Shown: positions 1-5,694 of the stretch, piece after piece
How positions within the stretch are numbered: position 1 is the first letter of the stretch
Layout: each line of letters opens with the position of its first letter
From: CALMEE01 sp041748315
Lineage (GTDB): Bacteria; Planctomycetota; Planctomycetia; Pirellulales; Pirellulaceae
DNA length: 12,321 bases
Reading direction: 5' to 3'
NCBI GenBank assembly: GCA_041748315.1
Contig: JBGTDM010000236.1
Coordinates: 1 to 12,321 of the forward strand
Notes under the pieces: generated by a model
Databases searched by the model: none
What the model was told of the DNA's origin: nothing
The model's input: only the letters and a program-made list of their open reading frames with translations
Position numbers and translations under genes: made by a program

Positions 1-126
1 GGCGACCCCAAACTCGTAACCGGCCATCGCGATCACAATGAGTAGCAATGCGATCAGGACAATGTTTTTCATCGGGGAACCGGACTCTCCGTAAACTTTT
101 TGATTCGGAACTGGTTTTTCTGACAT
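1..126 (-). CDS. Membrane-anchored protein of unknown function, N-terminal part only
   Basis: The first 42 codons of a minus-strand gene are present and the rest lies beyond the window edge. Translation starts at the ATG ending at 126. An AGGAAG ribosome-binding site precedes it at good spacing (about 132-137). Residues 1-18 are polar, and residues 21-37 form one hydrophobic segment, read as a membrane anchor or uncleaved signal anchor. The segment ends in AGYEFGVA. This matches the N-terminus of the protein at 680-1288, which has AGYDFLIA in the same place; about 10 of 24 aligned residues are identical around the membrane segment. I infer that the two are diverged paralogues. No function can be assigned. 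A second in-frame ATG at codon 19 (MKNIVL) lacks a good ribosome-binding site, so the longer form is preferred. Confidence 0.72.
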   Translation of the reverse strand, partial: MSEKPVPNQKVYGESGSPMKNIVLIALLLIVIAMAGYEFGVA

Positions 127-170
127 GTTAACTTCCTAAAACGAAACAAGGACAAATTTGGACAAATTGA

Positions 171-371
171 TTAGGTGAGCGATCTTATTGACACTGCACC
201 TAAATGGATGAATTCATTGAAACCAGTCAACAAAAAACGTCGATCGCTATATTCATTATTGTTCGATGCCATTTTTCCGATTAGCAACCGCGCAATGATC
301 AAGGCGGTATAAGGATACCAAGGATTTAGCCGACTGAGCAAAAATACCTTGCTGGCCAAAATGTCGAACAT
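171..371 (-). CDS. Possible small protein, 66 residues, unrecognised
   Basis: This minus-strand ORF starts at the ATG ending at 371 and stops 44 bases before the start of the downstream membrane-anchored gene. AAGGAG lies about 12 bases upstream of the ATG, at 384-389, which is slightly far for a ribosome-binding site. The product has a moderately hydrophobic stretch at residues 19-34 (PYTALIIARLLIG) and no motif I recognise. Codon use is unremarkable. Its position and polarity would fit membership of the same transcript as its neighbours. It could equally be a chance ORF in noncoding sequence, and the call is tentative. Confidence 0.22.
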   Translation of the reverse strand: MFDILASKVFLLSRLNPWYPYTALIIARLLIGKMASNNNEYSDRRFLLTGFNEFIHLGAVSIRSLT

Positions 372-389
372 ACAGTCGGCGTTCTCCTT

Positions 390-512
390 TTAGATCACGA
401 TCTTACCTGGAATTTCCCAAGGCCACCAGCGATTGGGGAAAATCGAATGTTCGAACCAAGACCGAACCGATTCCAAGCGAATGCCAATCACCCGTAAAAT
501 CTTGGACGTCAT
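390..512 (-). CDS. Possible 40-residue ORF, unrecognised
   Basis: This short minus-strand ORF begins at the ATG ending at 512 (or an in-frame GTG ending at 521) and stops at 390. It lies immediately upstream of the 66-residue ORF; the AAGGAG that could serve that ORF directly follows this stop codon. The peptide is rich in Trp, Ile and Pro (NRWWPWEIPGKIVI at its C-terminus). No good ribosome-binding site was seen for it. It may be a chance ORF, or the remnant of a decayed gene together with the next ORF, which is in another frame. Confidence 0.13.
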   Translation of the reverse strand: MTSKILRVIGIRLESVRSWFEHSIFPNRWWPWEIPGKIVI

Positions 513-679
513 TGAGGGCACTAAGTTTCAAAATTTAATTGACAAATTGGATCCCAATCGGTGATTCGATTCACGGAGTCTTTCACCGTTGGCGGATGTG
601 CTAAAGGGTAGCCCAGTCCATCATCCTGATGAAATCACACAAATGCGTCGCCGGATCTGATTGGGTGATGAACGGGTCG

Positions 680-1288
680 TTAACCTTCCCCGCTTTGATC
701 GGTTCCAGGTTTTGCCTGACCGGGTGATTCCGAACCGTTCAATTCCACTTTTTCGCCTTCCGTTGAATCGCTCTGTTCTGGTTCTGCAGGTTCCTTTTCT
801 GCATATTTATCAAGATGTTCAGTGGGATTCTCGTAGGGACTGGTTGAGCTTGATGTCACAGCGCTGCCAATCACAATCTTGAAATCTCGCGCTTCATGGG
901 CAATACGAACTCTGCTGCCGGGGTTCGAAGGGAGCTCGTCCCCTTGCGGTGCAGTACCGATTTTGTGACCTGCGTATTCCCAATCGTCATTGGAGCGGGC
1001 ATACCATACATACAGGTCAAATGTTGAGAACATTAGTCCCCGTCGCACAGAATATCGCTCCAATAAAACGTTTCTTCCCTCGATGACCCTGGTCTCAGTT
1101 GGATTTCGTCCCAATTCGTGGTGCAATTGGATCTCAGTCAAATTGAAAGCACCATCCCGTTCCAAAAGTTTGTTCACTGTCATCGCCGCGCCGTTGAACG
1201 TCGGTCTTGCAATCAGGAAGTCATAACCGGCGGCAATTGCGACGAGAAGTAACACGACACCTAAAACGAATGATTGGAGATTATTCAT
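680..1288 (-). CDS. Membrane-anchored protein of unknown function, 202 residues
   Basis: The start is the ATG ending at 1288, preceded by GGAAG about 3 to 7 bases upstream. Residues 6-26 are strongly hydrophobic and form a single N-terminal membrane segment ending AGYDFLIARP. Residues 30-150 look like a folded extracytoplasmic or periplasmic domain with alternating charged and hydrophobic stretches (TVNKLLERDG, NVLLERYSVRRG, STFDLYVWYA). Residues about 148-202 are acidic, rich in Ser, Pro, Glu and Gly, and probably disordered. I recognise no family. The topology suggests a type II membrane protein with the body outside the cytoplasm. It lies downstream of fabI on the same strand with a gap of about 340 bases, so cotranscription is uncertain. 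Its N-terminus resembles that of the partial gene at 1-126. Confidence 0.8.
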   Translation of the reverse strand: MNNLQSFVLGVVLLLVAIAAGYDFLIARPTFNGAAMTVNKLLERDGAFNLTEIQLHHELGRNPTETRVIEGRNVLLERYSVRRGLMFSTFDLYVWYARSNDDWEYAGHKIGTAPQGDELPSNPGSRVRIAHEARDFKIVIGSAVTSSSTSPYENPTEHLDKYAEKEPAEPEQSDSTEGEKVELNGSESPGQAKPGTDQSGEG

Positions 1289-1627
1289 GGTCTTCCAAAT
1301 AGCAAAACGTTTACGAGGACAATCGATTGCAATCAGGTGGAGGGCGAATTGTATAAACGACGTGAGTCAATGTCCCCTCCTGGCGAGTCTTGTTGGGACT
1401 CGTCATCGGCCTTGAGGGAGAGGCATTGCGCCTTGGCAACGACTCTTATCCGACCCCGCCTGAGCAGCCCGTATTGTAACGCCAGCAACCGGTCACGTGC
1501 AGTTTCAAAAGTCGGAAATTATGGCGTTTTTGTGAATTTTTTCGCGCTCTGTGATCGAAAGATCCGTTACAGCTTCACTGGATTGGCCAAATTTCAAGCG
1601 ACGATTGAGTTGTATTGGGACAACCGG
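1289..1627. other. Intergenic stretch between fabI and the membrane-anchored protein
   Basis: I see no convincing gene in these 339 bases. A plus-strand ORF spans them, but it has a TTG start, no ribosome-binding site and no motif, and is treated as chance. The stretch contains the stem-loop at 1382-1404. On the minus strand there are TACAAT-like hexamers upstream of the 680-1288 gene, but none has a well-placed -35 partner, so no promoter is called. Confidence 0.5.
1382..1404. other. Stem-loop, 8-bp stem
   Basis: GGCGAGTC (1382-1389) can pair with GACTCGTC (1397-1404) across the 7-base loop TTGTTGG, with one G-T wobble. No T-run follows on either strand, so it is not a classical intrinsic terminator. 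It lies about 225 bases downstream of the fabI stop codon and about 95 bases upstream of the next minus-strand start. Confidence 0.4.
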
Positions 1628-2452
1628 TCATGCTTTTAACGCTCGCCCTGGAGATCCCATGATATGATAACCGCCATCCAAATGAAGCACTTCGCCGGTA
1701 ATTCCGTCTGACATTGGCGAAAGCAGAAAAGCGCCCGTGCGCCCCACCTCATCGTGGGTAATATTGCGGCCCAACGGCGCCATCTGCTCGTATAGCCTTA
1801 GCATCTCACCCACCCCGGCCGCAGTTCCAGCCAATGTTTTCAGCGGGCCGGCGCTGATCGCGTTGACACGAATTCCACGCGGTCCCAAATCGAATGCCAA
1901 GTACCGCATCGACGCCTCAAGGGCGGCTTTGCAAATCCCCATTACGTTGTAACCCGGAACACATTTCTCACCTCCGTAATACGACATGCAGGCGATCGAA
2001 GCGCCATCTGCTAAAACCCCGCGTGCAGCATTGCATACTGCAATCAAACTATACACACTAATGTCCATGGCGAGCGCAAACCCGGAGCGGCTGGTTTCAA
2101 TGGTATCGCGTTGTAGATCGTCGCGGTCAGCAAACGCAATGGAATGAAGTAAAAAATCGATTTGGCCTAGTTCCTGTCCGACAAGTTTCATGGTTGCGGC
2201 GATCTGTTCGTCCGATTGTACATCTAGGGGAAACAGGAATTTCGCCGCTTGGCGATGTTCGCTTGACAGTGATTCGATGCACTTTTCGACTCGGCGCCTA
2301 TTCTTTTGCTTGTCGTCTTCCGGGCGATCCGGAAGATGCGTAAAACCACAGATTCCCCCTTCAGCGATGATCTGTTGGGCAATGGCCCAAGCGATCGAGC
2401 GATCGTTGGCGACGCCTAAGATTAGCCCTTTTTTCCCGTCAAAAAGTCCCAT
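1628..2452 (-). CDS. fabI: Enoyl-[acyl-carrier-protein] reductase (NADH), FabI
   Basis: FabI is the cytoplasmic short-chain dehydrogenase that reduces trans-2-enoyl-ACP to acyl-ACP in the last step of each fatty-acid elongation cycle. The 274 residues fit the family, slightly longer than E. coli FabI (262). Residues 9-26 hold the atypical FabI cofactor loop GVANDRSIAWAIA. HSIAFA at 103-108 is the conserved strand 4 region. The catalytic group is visible as Tyr158, Tyr168 and Lys175 in SYYGGEKCVPGYNVMGICK, matching E. coli Tyr146, Tyr156 and Lys163. GPLKTLAG at 202-209 is the substrate-binding turn, and the protein ends in the usual TGEVLHLDGGYHIMG. The ATG ending at 2452 has GAGG about 8 bases upstream. 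Ala106 replaces the Gly93 of E. coli; Ala is common at this position in other FabI proteins. A small ORF ends 10 bases upstream and may be cotranscribed. Confidence 0.97.
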   Translation of the reverse strand: MGLFDGKKGLILGVANDRSIAWAIAQQIIAEGGICGFTHLPDRPEDDKQKNRRRVEKCIESLSSEHRQAAKFLFPLDVQSDEQIAATMKLVGQELGQIDFLLHSIAFADRDDLQRDTIETSRSGFALAMDISVYSLIAVCNAARGVLADGASIACMSYYGGEKCVPGYNVMGICKAALEASMRYLAFDLGPRGIRVNAISAGPLKTLAGTAAGVGEMLRLYEQMAPLGRNITHDEVGRTGAFLLSPMSDGITGEVLHLDGGYHIMGSPGRALKA

Positions 2453-2462
2453 AATTTGTTCC

Positions 2463-2714
2463 TCACTTATTGGTTTTGATTTCGCAAGTTGTCAGGACGA
2501 CCAATTGTTGATCGGCTCGACGACGGATAGTCTCAATAAAGCAATCGGAAGGCAGTTCTTCCGCTGCAAGAGCGCAACTGAATGGCGCGTCAAATACGGT
2601 GGCCTGAGCATGAACGGGATGCGTATCAACGTTAAGATCATTCGACCTGCCGCCTTGCAACCTGCCCAGAATGGCTTCCTTCCCAACACCGTGCTGCTTC
2701 AACTGGAAGCGCAT
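2463..2714 (-). CDS. Possible 83-residue protein upstream of fabI, unrecognised
   Basis: This minus-strand ORF ends 10 bases before the fabI start, a spacing typical of translationally coupled genes. The product has a C-terminal part (residues 36-83) with regular hydrophobic alternation, three cysteines (FSCAL, SDCFI, TTCEI) and the tail RRRADQQLVVLTTCEIKTNK. That fits a small folded domain, but I recognise no family. Codon use is not obviously different from the neighbouring genes. Against it, the ATG ending at 2714 follows a stop codon directly and has no ribosome-binding site. Other short ORFs overlap it on both strands. It may be a real small gene, the remnant of a longer one, or part of the fabI leader. 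Confidence 0.33.
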   Translation of the reverse strand: MRFQLKQHGVGKEAILGRLQGGRSNDLNVDTHPVHAQATVFDAPFSCALAAEELPSDCFIETIRRRADQQLVVLTTCEIKTNK

Positions 2715-2771
2715 TTACGGTAAATTTGCAATTGTTGTCCGATGCAGAGTCGCTCAACACCGCGAACGATA

Positions 2772-2793
2772 TTTGACCCTTTGACCTTTGATA
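2772..2793. promoter_or_regulatory. Three near-tandem TTTGACC-type heptamers in the divergent promoter region
   Basis: TTTGACC (2772-2778), TTTGACC (2780-2786) and TTTGATA (2787-2793) follow each other with 1- and 0-base gaps. They sit in the gap between the leftward fabI side and the rightward sigma-54 activator gene. This is a likely place for an operator or overlapping promoters. On the minus strand the upstream TTGCTC, 17 bases from TATCAA, could be a weak -35/-10 pair. No sigma-54 type GG-N10-GC element was found here. Confidence 0.3.
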
Positions 2794-2858
2794 ACACTTT
2801 CCGGTTGGTTGAGCAATCGCCACGGAACCGCATCCACTTAATTTGAACCCAAGTCCGA

Positions 2859-4781
2859 ATGACACCGAGTCTTTTTTCCGAACGAATAGAACGTGCCCCG
2901 ATTGGAGGCAAATTATGTTCGTTGTTTACCACAATGCTGTTGGATTCTAAGTCGGAAGTGGATTTCCTGCGATCTGCATTAAAGACGGCATCCACCGAAC
3001 TGAACGCTCAACTGGCGATTGTGCGTGCAATCAGGGGGACTTGGCGGATTTTGTCACAACAGGGGAAATTCGAAAAACTTCCCGAGGATTTATTGGCTGA
3101 GGTATTGGATAGTCAAGAACCGCGAATTCTCGGCCCTCATCAAGCGGTCTTATTGGACCTTCAGACACTCTCCGGTGAAATCCTGTTGGCAAACCAAATG
3201 GATCCGCTCGATATCCGCAAGTTGGACGCAACGGCAGCCGCTTTGGGTCAGACCTTGTTACTGTTTCGGCACCAAGCACAACTTCAAAGCCGTTGCGAGC
3301 GGCTGGGCGCAATGCTGGAAATGACTCAGTCCTGGAGCCAATCGCGAGAAACAGCGTCCCTGTTGCAAGCGATGGCGGAGACGTCGACCTCATTGCTCAA
3401 TGCCGAACGAGCGACCATCTTCCTGTGGGATAAATCTGCCAAGGAACTCATCGGACGCCCTGCACTCGGCATTGAGCACGGCGAATTGCGTATTCCCGAG
3501 GACTCGGGCATCGTTGGCCAGGTGATCAAATCGGGAGAACCTCGCCGCGTCGACCACGATGTCGCATCCGAGTTGAATCAGATTGACCGGGCGACGGATC
3601 GCAAATTAGATTTTGAGACAAGGTCTCTGTTGTGCATCCCGCTCCGTGATAGCGGCCGCCATATCATCGGCGCCTTTGAGTTAATCAACAAACGAACGGG
3701 TAACTTTAGTGACGCTGATCACGTGGCATTGGAGGAGCTCGCCAGTCACGCGGCCGTCGCGATTGAAAACACCAAATATCTGGAACAGGTCGATTCAACT
3801 CGCAAGCAGATCGCCGACGCCGCCGCTGACAAAGTCCAATTAATCGGTCAGTCCGAGGCAATCCAACAGGTCATTACGACAATTAATCGTCTGGCACCGA
3901 CCGATCTGGCCGTGCTGATTTTGGGTGAAAACGGGACGGGTAAAGAAGTCGTTGCCGAGCTCATTCACTACCAGAGCCTTCGCCGCAACAATGTGATGGT
4001 CGCTGTGAATTGCGCTGCAATCGCCGAAACGCTGTTGGAAAGCGAACTGTTTGGTCATGAACAAGGTGCTTTTACCGATGCGCGCGAAATGCGAAAAGGG
4101 AAATTCGAACTGGCTGACAACGGAACATTGTTTCTGGATGAAATCGGTGATATGATTCCCGGCGGTCAATCCAAGTTGTTGCGCGTGCTGGAAGACAAAG
4201 TTGTGGTCAGGATTGGCGGATCAATCCCGATTTCTACCGACGTGCGAGTCATCGCGGCAACCAACCAAGATCTGGAATCTGCTGTCGCCTCAAAACAATT
4301 TCGTCAGGATTTGTACTTTCGTCTGAATGTCGTTACGATTCAATTGCCTCCGCTCCGAGAACGCGGTGATGACGTCTTGTTACTGGCCGAATATTTTCTG
4401 AAACAGTTTTCAATCCGTGCCAGGCGGAAGCTCCCGCAATTTACAACGGCAGCCAAAAAACGTCTGCTCGGGTATCATTGGCCGGGGAACGTGCGTGAAC
4501 TGCGAAATCAAATGGAGCGGCTTAGTTACCTGCACATTGGCGATAAAATCGATGTCAATGATCTGGTGCTACTCGGCTCAAAGCAAGCCGAGCCAAGTGG
4601 TATTCCGATGGGGCTTCCATTGACCGACGCCTCAAGAATGTTTCAATGTGAATATATCGACCAACATATTCGCCGGGTTGGGGGCAACATGACGGAAGCT
4701 GCGGAGAATCTGGGCCTCCATCGTTCGAACCTGTACCGCAAAATGAAACAACTAGGGATGGAAATTAACGATTTGGAATAG
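2859..4781 (+). CDS. Sigma-54-dependent transcriptional activator, GAF-AAA+-Fis architecture
   Basis: This enhancer-binding protein would use ATP hydrolysis to open promoters bound by sigma-54 RNA polymerase. Residues 27-145 form a helical N-terminal region of unknown role, and about 150-305 a GAF sensory domain. About 327-560 is the AAA+ domain: Walker A GENGTGKE (356-363), sigma-54 contact loop GAFTDA (403-408), Walker B LFLDEIG (424-430), sensor and arginine-finger stretch FRQDLYFRLN (481-490) and WPGNVREL (541-548). A Fis-type helix-turn-helix occupies about 596-635 (MTEAAENLGLHRSNLYRKMK). There is no response-regulator receiver domain, so the signal is probably a ligand or partner sensed by the N-terminal part. 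The canonical GAFTGA loop has Asp instead of the second Gly. The start is uncertain: the ATG at 2859 lacks a ribosome-binding site, and the ATG at 2934 lies inside a short upstream ORF that has one. The target promoters are not visible. Confidence 0.93.
   Translation: MTPSLFSERIERAPIGGKLCSLFTTMLLDSKSEVDFLRSALKTASTELNAQLAIVRAIRGTWRILSQQGKFEKLPEDLLAEVLDSQEPRILGPHQAVLLDLQTLSGEILLANQMDPLDIRKLDATAAALGQTLLLFRHQAQLQSRCERLGAMLEMTQSWSQSRETASLLQAMAETSTSLLNAERATIFLWDKSAKELIGRPALGIEHGELRIPEDSGIVGQVIKSGEPRRVDHDVASELNQIDRATDRKLDFETRSLLCIPLRDSGRHIIGAFELINKRTGNFSDADHVALEELASHAAVAIENTKYLEQVDSTRKQIADAAADKVQLIGQSEAIQQVITTINRLAPTDLAVLILGENGTGKEVVAELIHYQSLRRNNVMVAVNCAAIAETLLESELFGHEQGAFTDAREMRKGKFELADNGTLFLDEIGDMIPGGQSKLLRVLEDKVVVRIGGSIPISTDVRVIAATNQDLESAVASKQFRQDLYFRLNVVTIQLPPLRERGDDVLLLAEYFLKQFSIRARRKLPQFTTAAKKRLLGYHWPGNVRELRNQMERLSYLHIGDKIDVNDLVLLGSKQAEPSGIPMGLPLTDASRMFQCEYIDQHIRRVGGNMTEAAENLGLHRSNLYRKMKQLGMEINDLE
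2904..2950 (+). promoter_or_regulatory. Strong ribosome-binding site with 11-residue ORF overlapping the activator start region
   Basis: GGAGG (2904-2908) lies 6 bases before an ATG at 2915. That ATG opens a short ORF (MFVVYHNAVGF) ending with TAA at 2948-2950. It is out of frame with the activator and overlaps the activator's candidate ATG at 2934; an in-frame GTG follows at 2958. If the real activator start is 2934 or 2958, this could be a coupling or leader ORF. If the start is 2859, it lies inside the coding region and is probably chance. Confidence 0.3.
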
Positions 4782-5112
4782 GCGGCGACCCAGCGAACGG
4801 GCCCGACACGATTCGTGATGCATGGGTCAATAACTTGATCGGTAGCATTTGGTTCAGCTGTCGAATTTAAACTTAAGGCCCGGACGATTTCTATATTCCT
4901 GCGGCGCCAGTCGCTCTGGCCCTCGTTTATGAATCAATTTTCAGCTGATTCCGACATGCGTACCGCAGTGTGGGTGTACGGTCGGAGCGGATTTAGGGGG
5001 ACTGGATTGCCAATGATTTCTACGATCATCAAAAGGCCTAGACCAACTGTTGGCCTTTGGTTAGAATTTGGCAATTGAAACCGGTCAAATGTTTTACCAT
5101 TTATTTGCAAAT
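4782..5112. other. Intergenic stretch between the activator and rplU
   Basis: No gene was seen in these 331 bases. They contain an imperfect palindrome CACGATTCGTG (4807-4817) close to the end of the activator gene and a small GCCAG-TCGCT-CTGGC stem at about 4907-4921. The more notable hairpin at 5032-5058 is listed separately. No clear sigma-70 promoter or intrinsic terminator with a T-run could be placed. Confidence 0.5.
5032..5058 (+). promoter_or_regulatory. Hairpin in the rplU leader
   Basis: AAAGGCC (5032-5038) is perfectly complementary to GGCCTTT (5052-5058), with 13 bases between them. Inside the same element CCAAC-T-GTTGG (5043-5053) is an alternative palindrome that shares bases with the longer stem, so two folds compete. 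It ends about 54 bases before the rplU start codon. Since no Shine-Dalgarno sequence was found before rplU, a structured leader controlling translation is a reasonable inference. Ribosomal protein leaders for L21 are known in other phyla, but I cannot match this one to a known class. Confidence 0.35.
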
Positions 5113-5424
5113 ATGTACGCGATTATTGCTGACGGCGGACGCCAATACAAAGTCGAAGAGGGGCAATTCCTGGAGGTTGATTTCCGGGAAGTAGAGAGTG
5201 GAGACTCGTTGACGTTTGATCGCGTGCTTGCTGTCTCGGATGGAGATAGTTTTTCACTGGGGCGTCCGACCTTAGCAGGTGCGACTGTCACGGCGAAAGT
5301 CGTTGATTGGACCAAAGGGGATAAAATCTTTATTCAGAAATTCCGTCGCCGGAAAAATAGTCGCCGTCGCACCGGGCATCGTCAACACTACGTAAAGATC
5401 CAAATCGAAAAAATCAACAGCTAG
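5113..5424 (+). CDS. rplU: 50S ribosomal protein L21
   Basis: L21 binds 23S rRNA in the large ribosomal subunit. From the ATG at 5113 the product is 103 residues, the same length as E. coli L21. It starts with the typical MYAIIADGGRQYKVEEG and ends with the basic signature KIFIQKFRRRKNSRRR, followed by TGHRQHYVKIQIEKI. In-frame upstream starts at 5068 (TTG) and 5089 (ATG) would add residues not seen in the family, so 5113 is preferred. No Shine-Dalgarno sequence precedes it; the leader just upstream is AT-rich, which may help SD-independent initiation. In most bacteria rplU is followed by rpmA (L27) and obg. Here neither follows, and the next gene is typA after about 420 bases. Dispersed ribosomal protein genes fit a planctomycete. 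Confidence 0.96.
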   Translation: MYAIIADGGRQYKVEEGQFLEVDFREVESGDSLTFDRVLAVSDGDSFSLGRPTLAGATVTAKVVDWTKGDKIFIQKFRRRKNSRRRTGHRQHYVKIQIEKINS

Positions 5425-5478
5425 TCATTGTGTCCACCCATTTCAGCCGGTATTTCAACAGGTGTGATGCTTTTCTGA

Positions 5479-5694
5479 TTGGATCAACTTGAAGACGCTG
5501 CCTAGATTCAGGAGTTGCAACAACGAATCACTCCGATAAATCATAACATCGAAGGCCTGATTGATTTGCGCCTAATCGGTGCGGCAGGCCTCGAATCGGA
5601 GCCCAGACTCGATGTCTTGATGACTCAATTTCCGCGTTTGTTTGTTTCTGCCATTGACTCGGCGAAACAACAAGGCTTGGTCCGCAATCCTTGA
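5479..5694 (+). pseudogene. Coding-like frame with an internal TAG; possible gene remnant or 59-residue ORF
   Basis: In one frame the sequence reads LDQLEDAA, then a TAG at 5503-5505, then IQELQQRITP..., and continues open to the TGA at 5692-5694. A TGA at 5476-5478 closes the frame upstream. The open part from the TTG at 5515 would encode 59 residues with protein-like composition, including DLRLIGAAGL and FPRLFVSAIDSAKQQGLVRN. The frame has no ATG start; CAGGAG directly abuts the TTG, too close for normal initiation. I do not recognise the family. It could be the eroded C-terminal part of a gene, a short gene with a TTG start, or an accident in structured noncoding DNA. Confidence 0.3.
5531..5601 (+). 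ncRNA. Candidate structured RNA element, nested hairpin
   Basis: Three helices nest. The outer one is CTCCGAT (5531-5537) with ATCGGAG (5595-5601). The middle one is TCG-(A)-AGGCCTG (5549-5559) with CAGGCCT-CGA (5585-5594), with one bulged A. The inner one is ATTGATT (5560-5566) with AATCGGT (5574-5580), with two G-U pairs and the 7-base loop TGCGCCT. The 3' strands of the outer and middle helices are contiguous. An 11-base internal loop lies on the 5' side and a GCGG bulge on the 3' side. No T-run follows, so it is not a plain terminator. Its place between rplU and typA suggests a processing, attenuation or leader element, but this is inference from pairing by eye. Confidence 0.35.

Larger units (their letters stand above)
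127..679. other. Gene-poor stretch with weak small ORFs and a repeated 9-mer
   Basis: No recognised gene lies here. Directly upstream of the partial gene at 1-126 are two near-identical 10-mers in tandem, GGACAAATTT (150-159) and GGACAAATTG (160-169). The 9-mer GACAAATTG recurs at 541-549. A small inverted repeat, ATTGG-ATC-CCAAT, covers 546-558. Two short minus-strand ORFs (390-512 and 171-371) are described separately at low confidence. The plus strand shows nothing convincing. Confidence 0.5.

Noticed and set aside
561..574. GTGATTCGATTCAC, resembling a tRNA T-arm
   Set aside because: No acceptor stem, anticodon arm or D-arm could be placed around it on either strand.
661..882. Plus-strand ORF of 73 residues
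   Set aside because: It lies antisense to the end of the 202-residue membrane-anchored protein, has no motif or ribosome-binding site, and reads as a shadow frame.
1274..1639. Plus-strand ORF of 121 residues covering the fabI downstream gap
   Set aside because: TTG start, no ribosome-binding site, no recognisable domain, and it overlaps the ends of genes on the other strand; probably a chance opening.
2190..2723. Plus-strand ORF of 177 residues antisense to the start of fabI
   Set aside because: It mirrors fabI codons, is unusually rich in Ser, Arg and Cys, and has no family motif.
5032..5058. Reading of the rplU upstream hairpin as a terminator of the activator gene
   Set aside because: It lies 250 bases beyond the activator stop and is followed by TTTGG-type sequence without a T-run, so a leader element is more likely.
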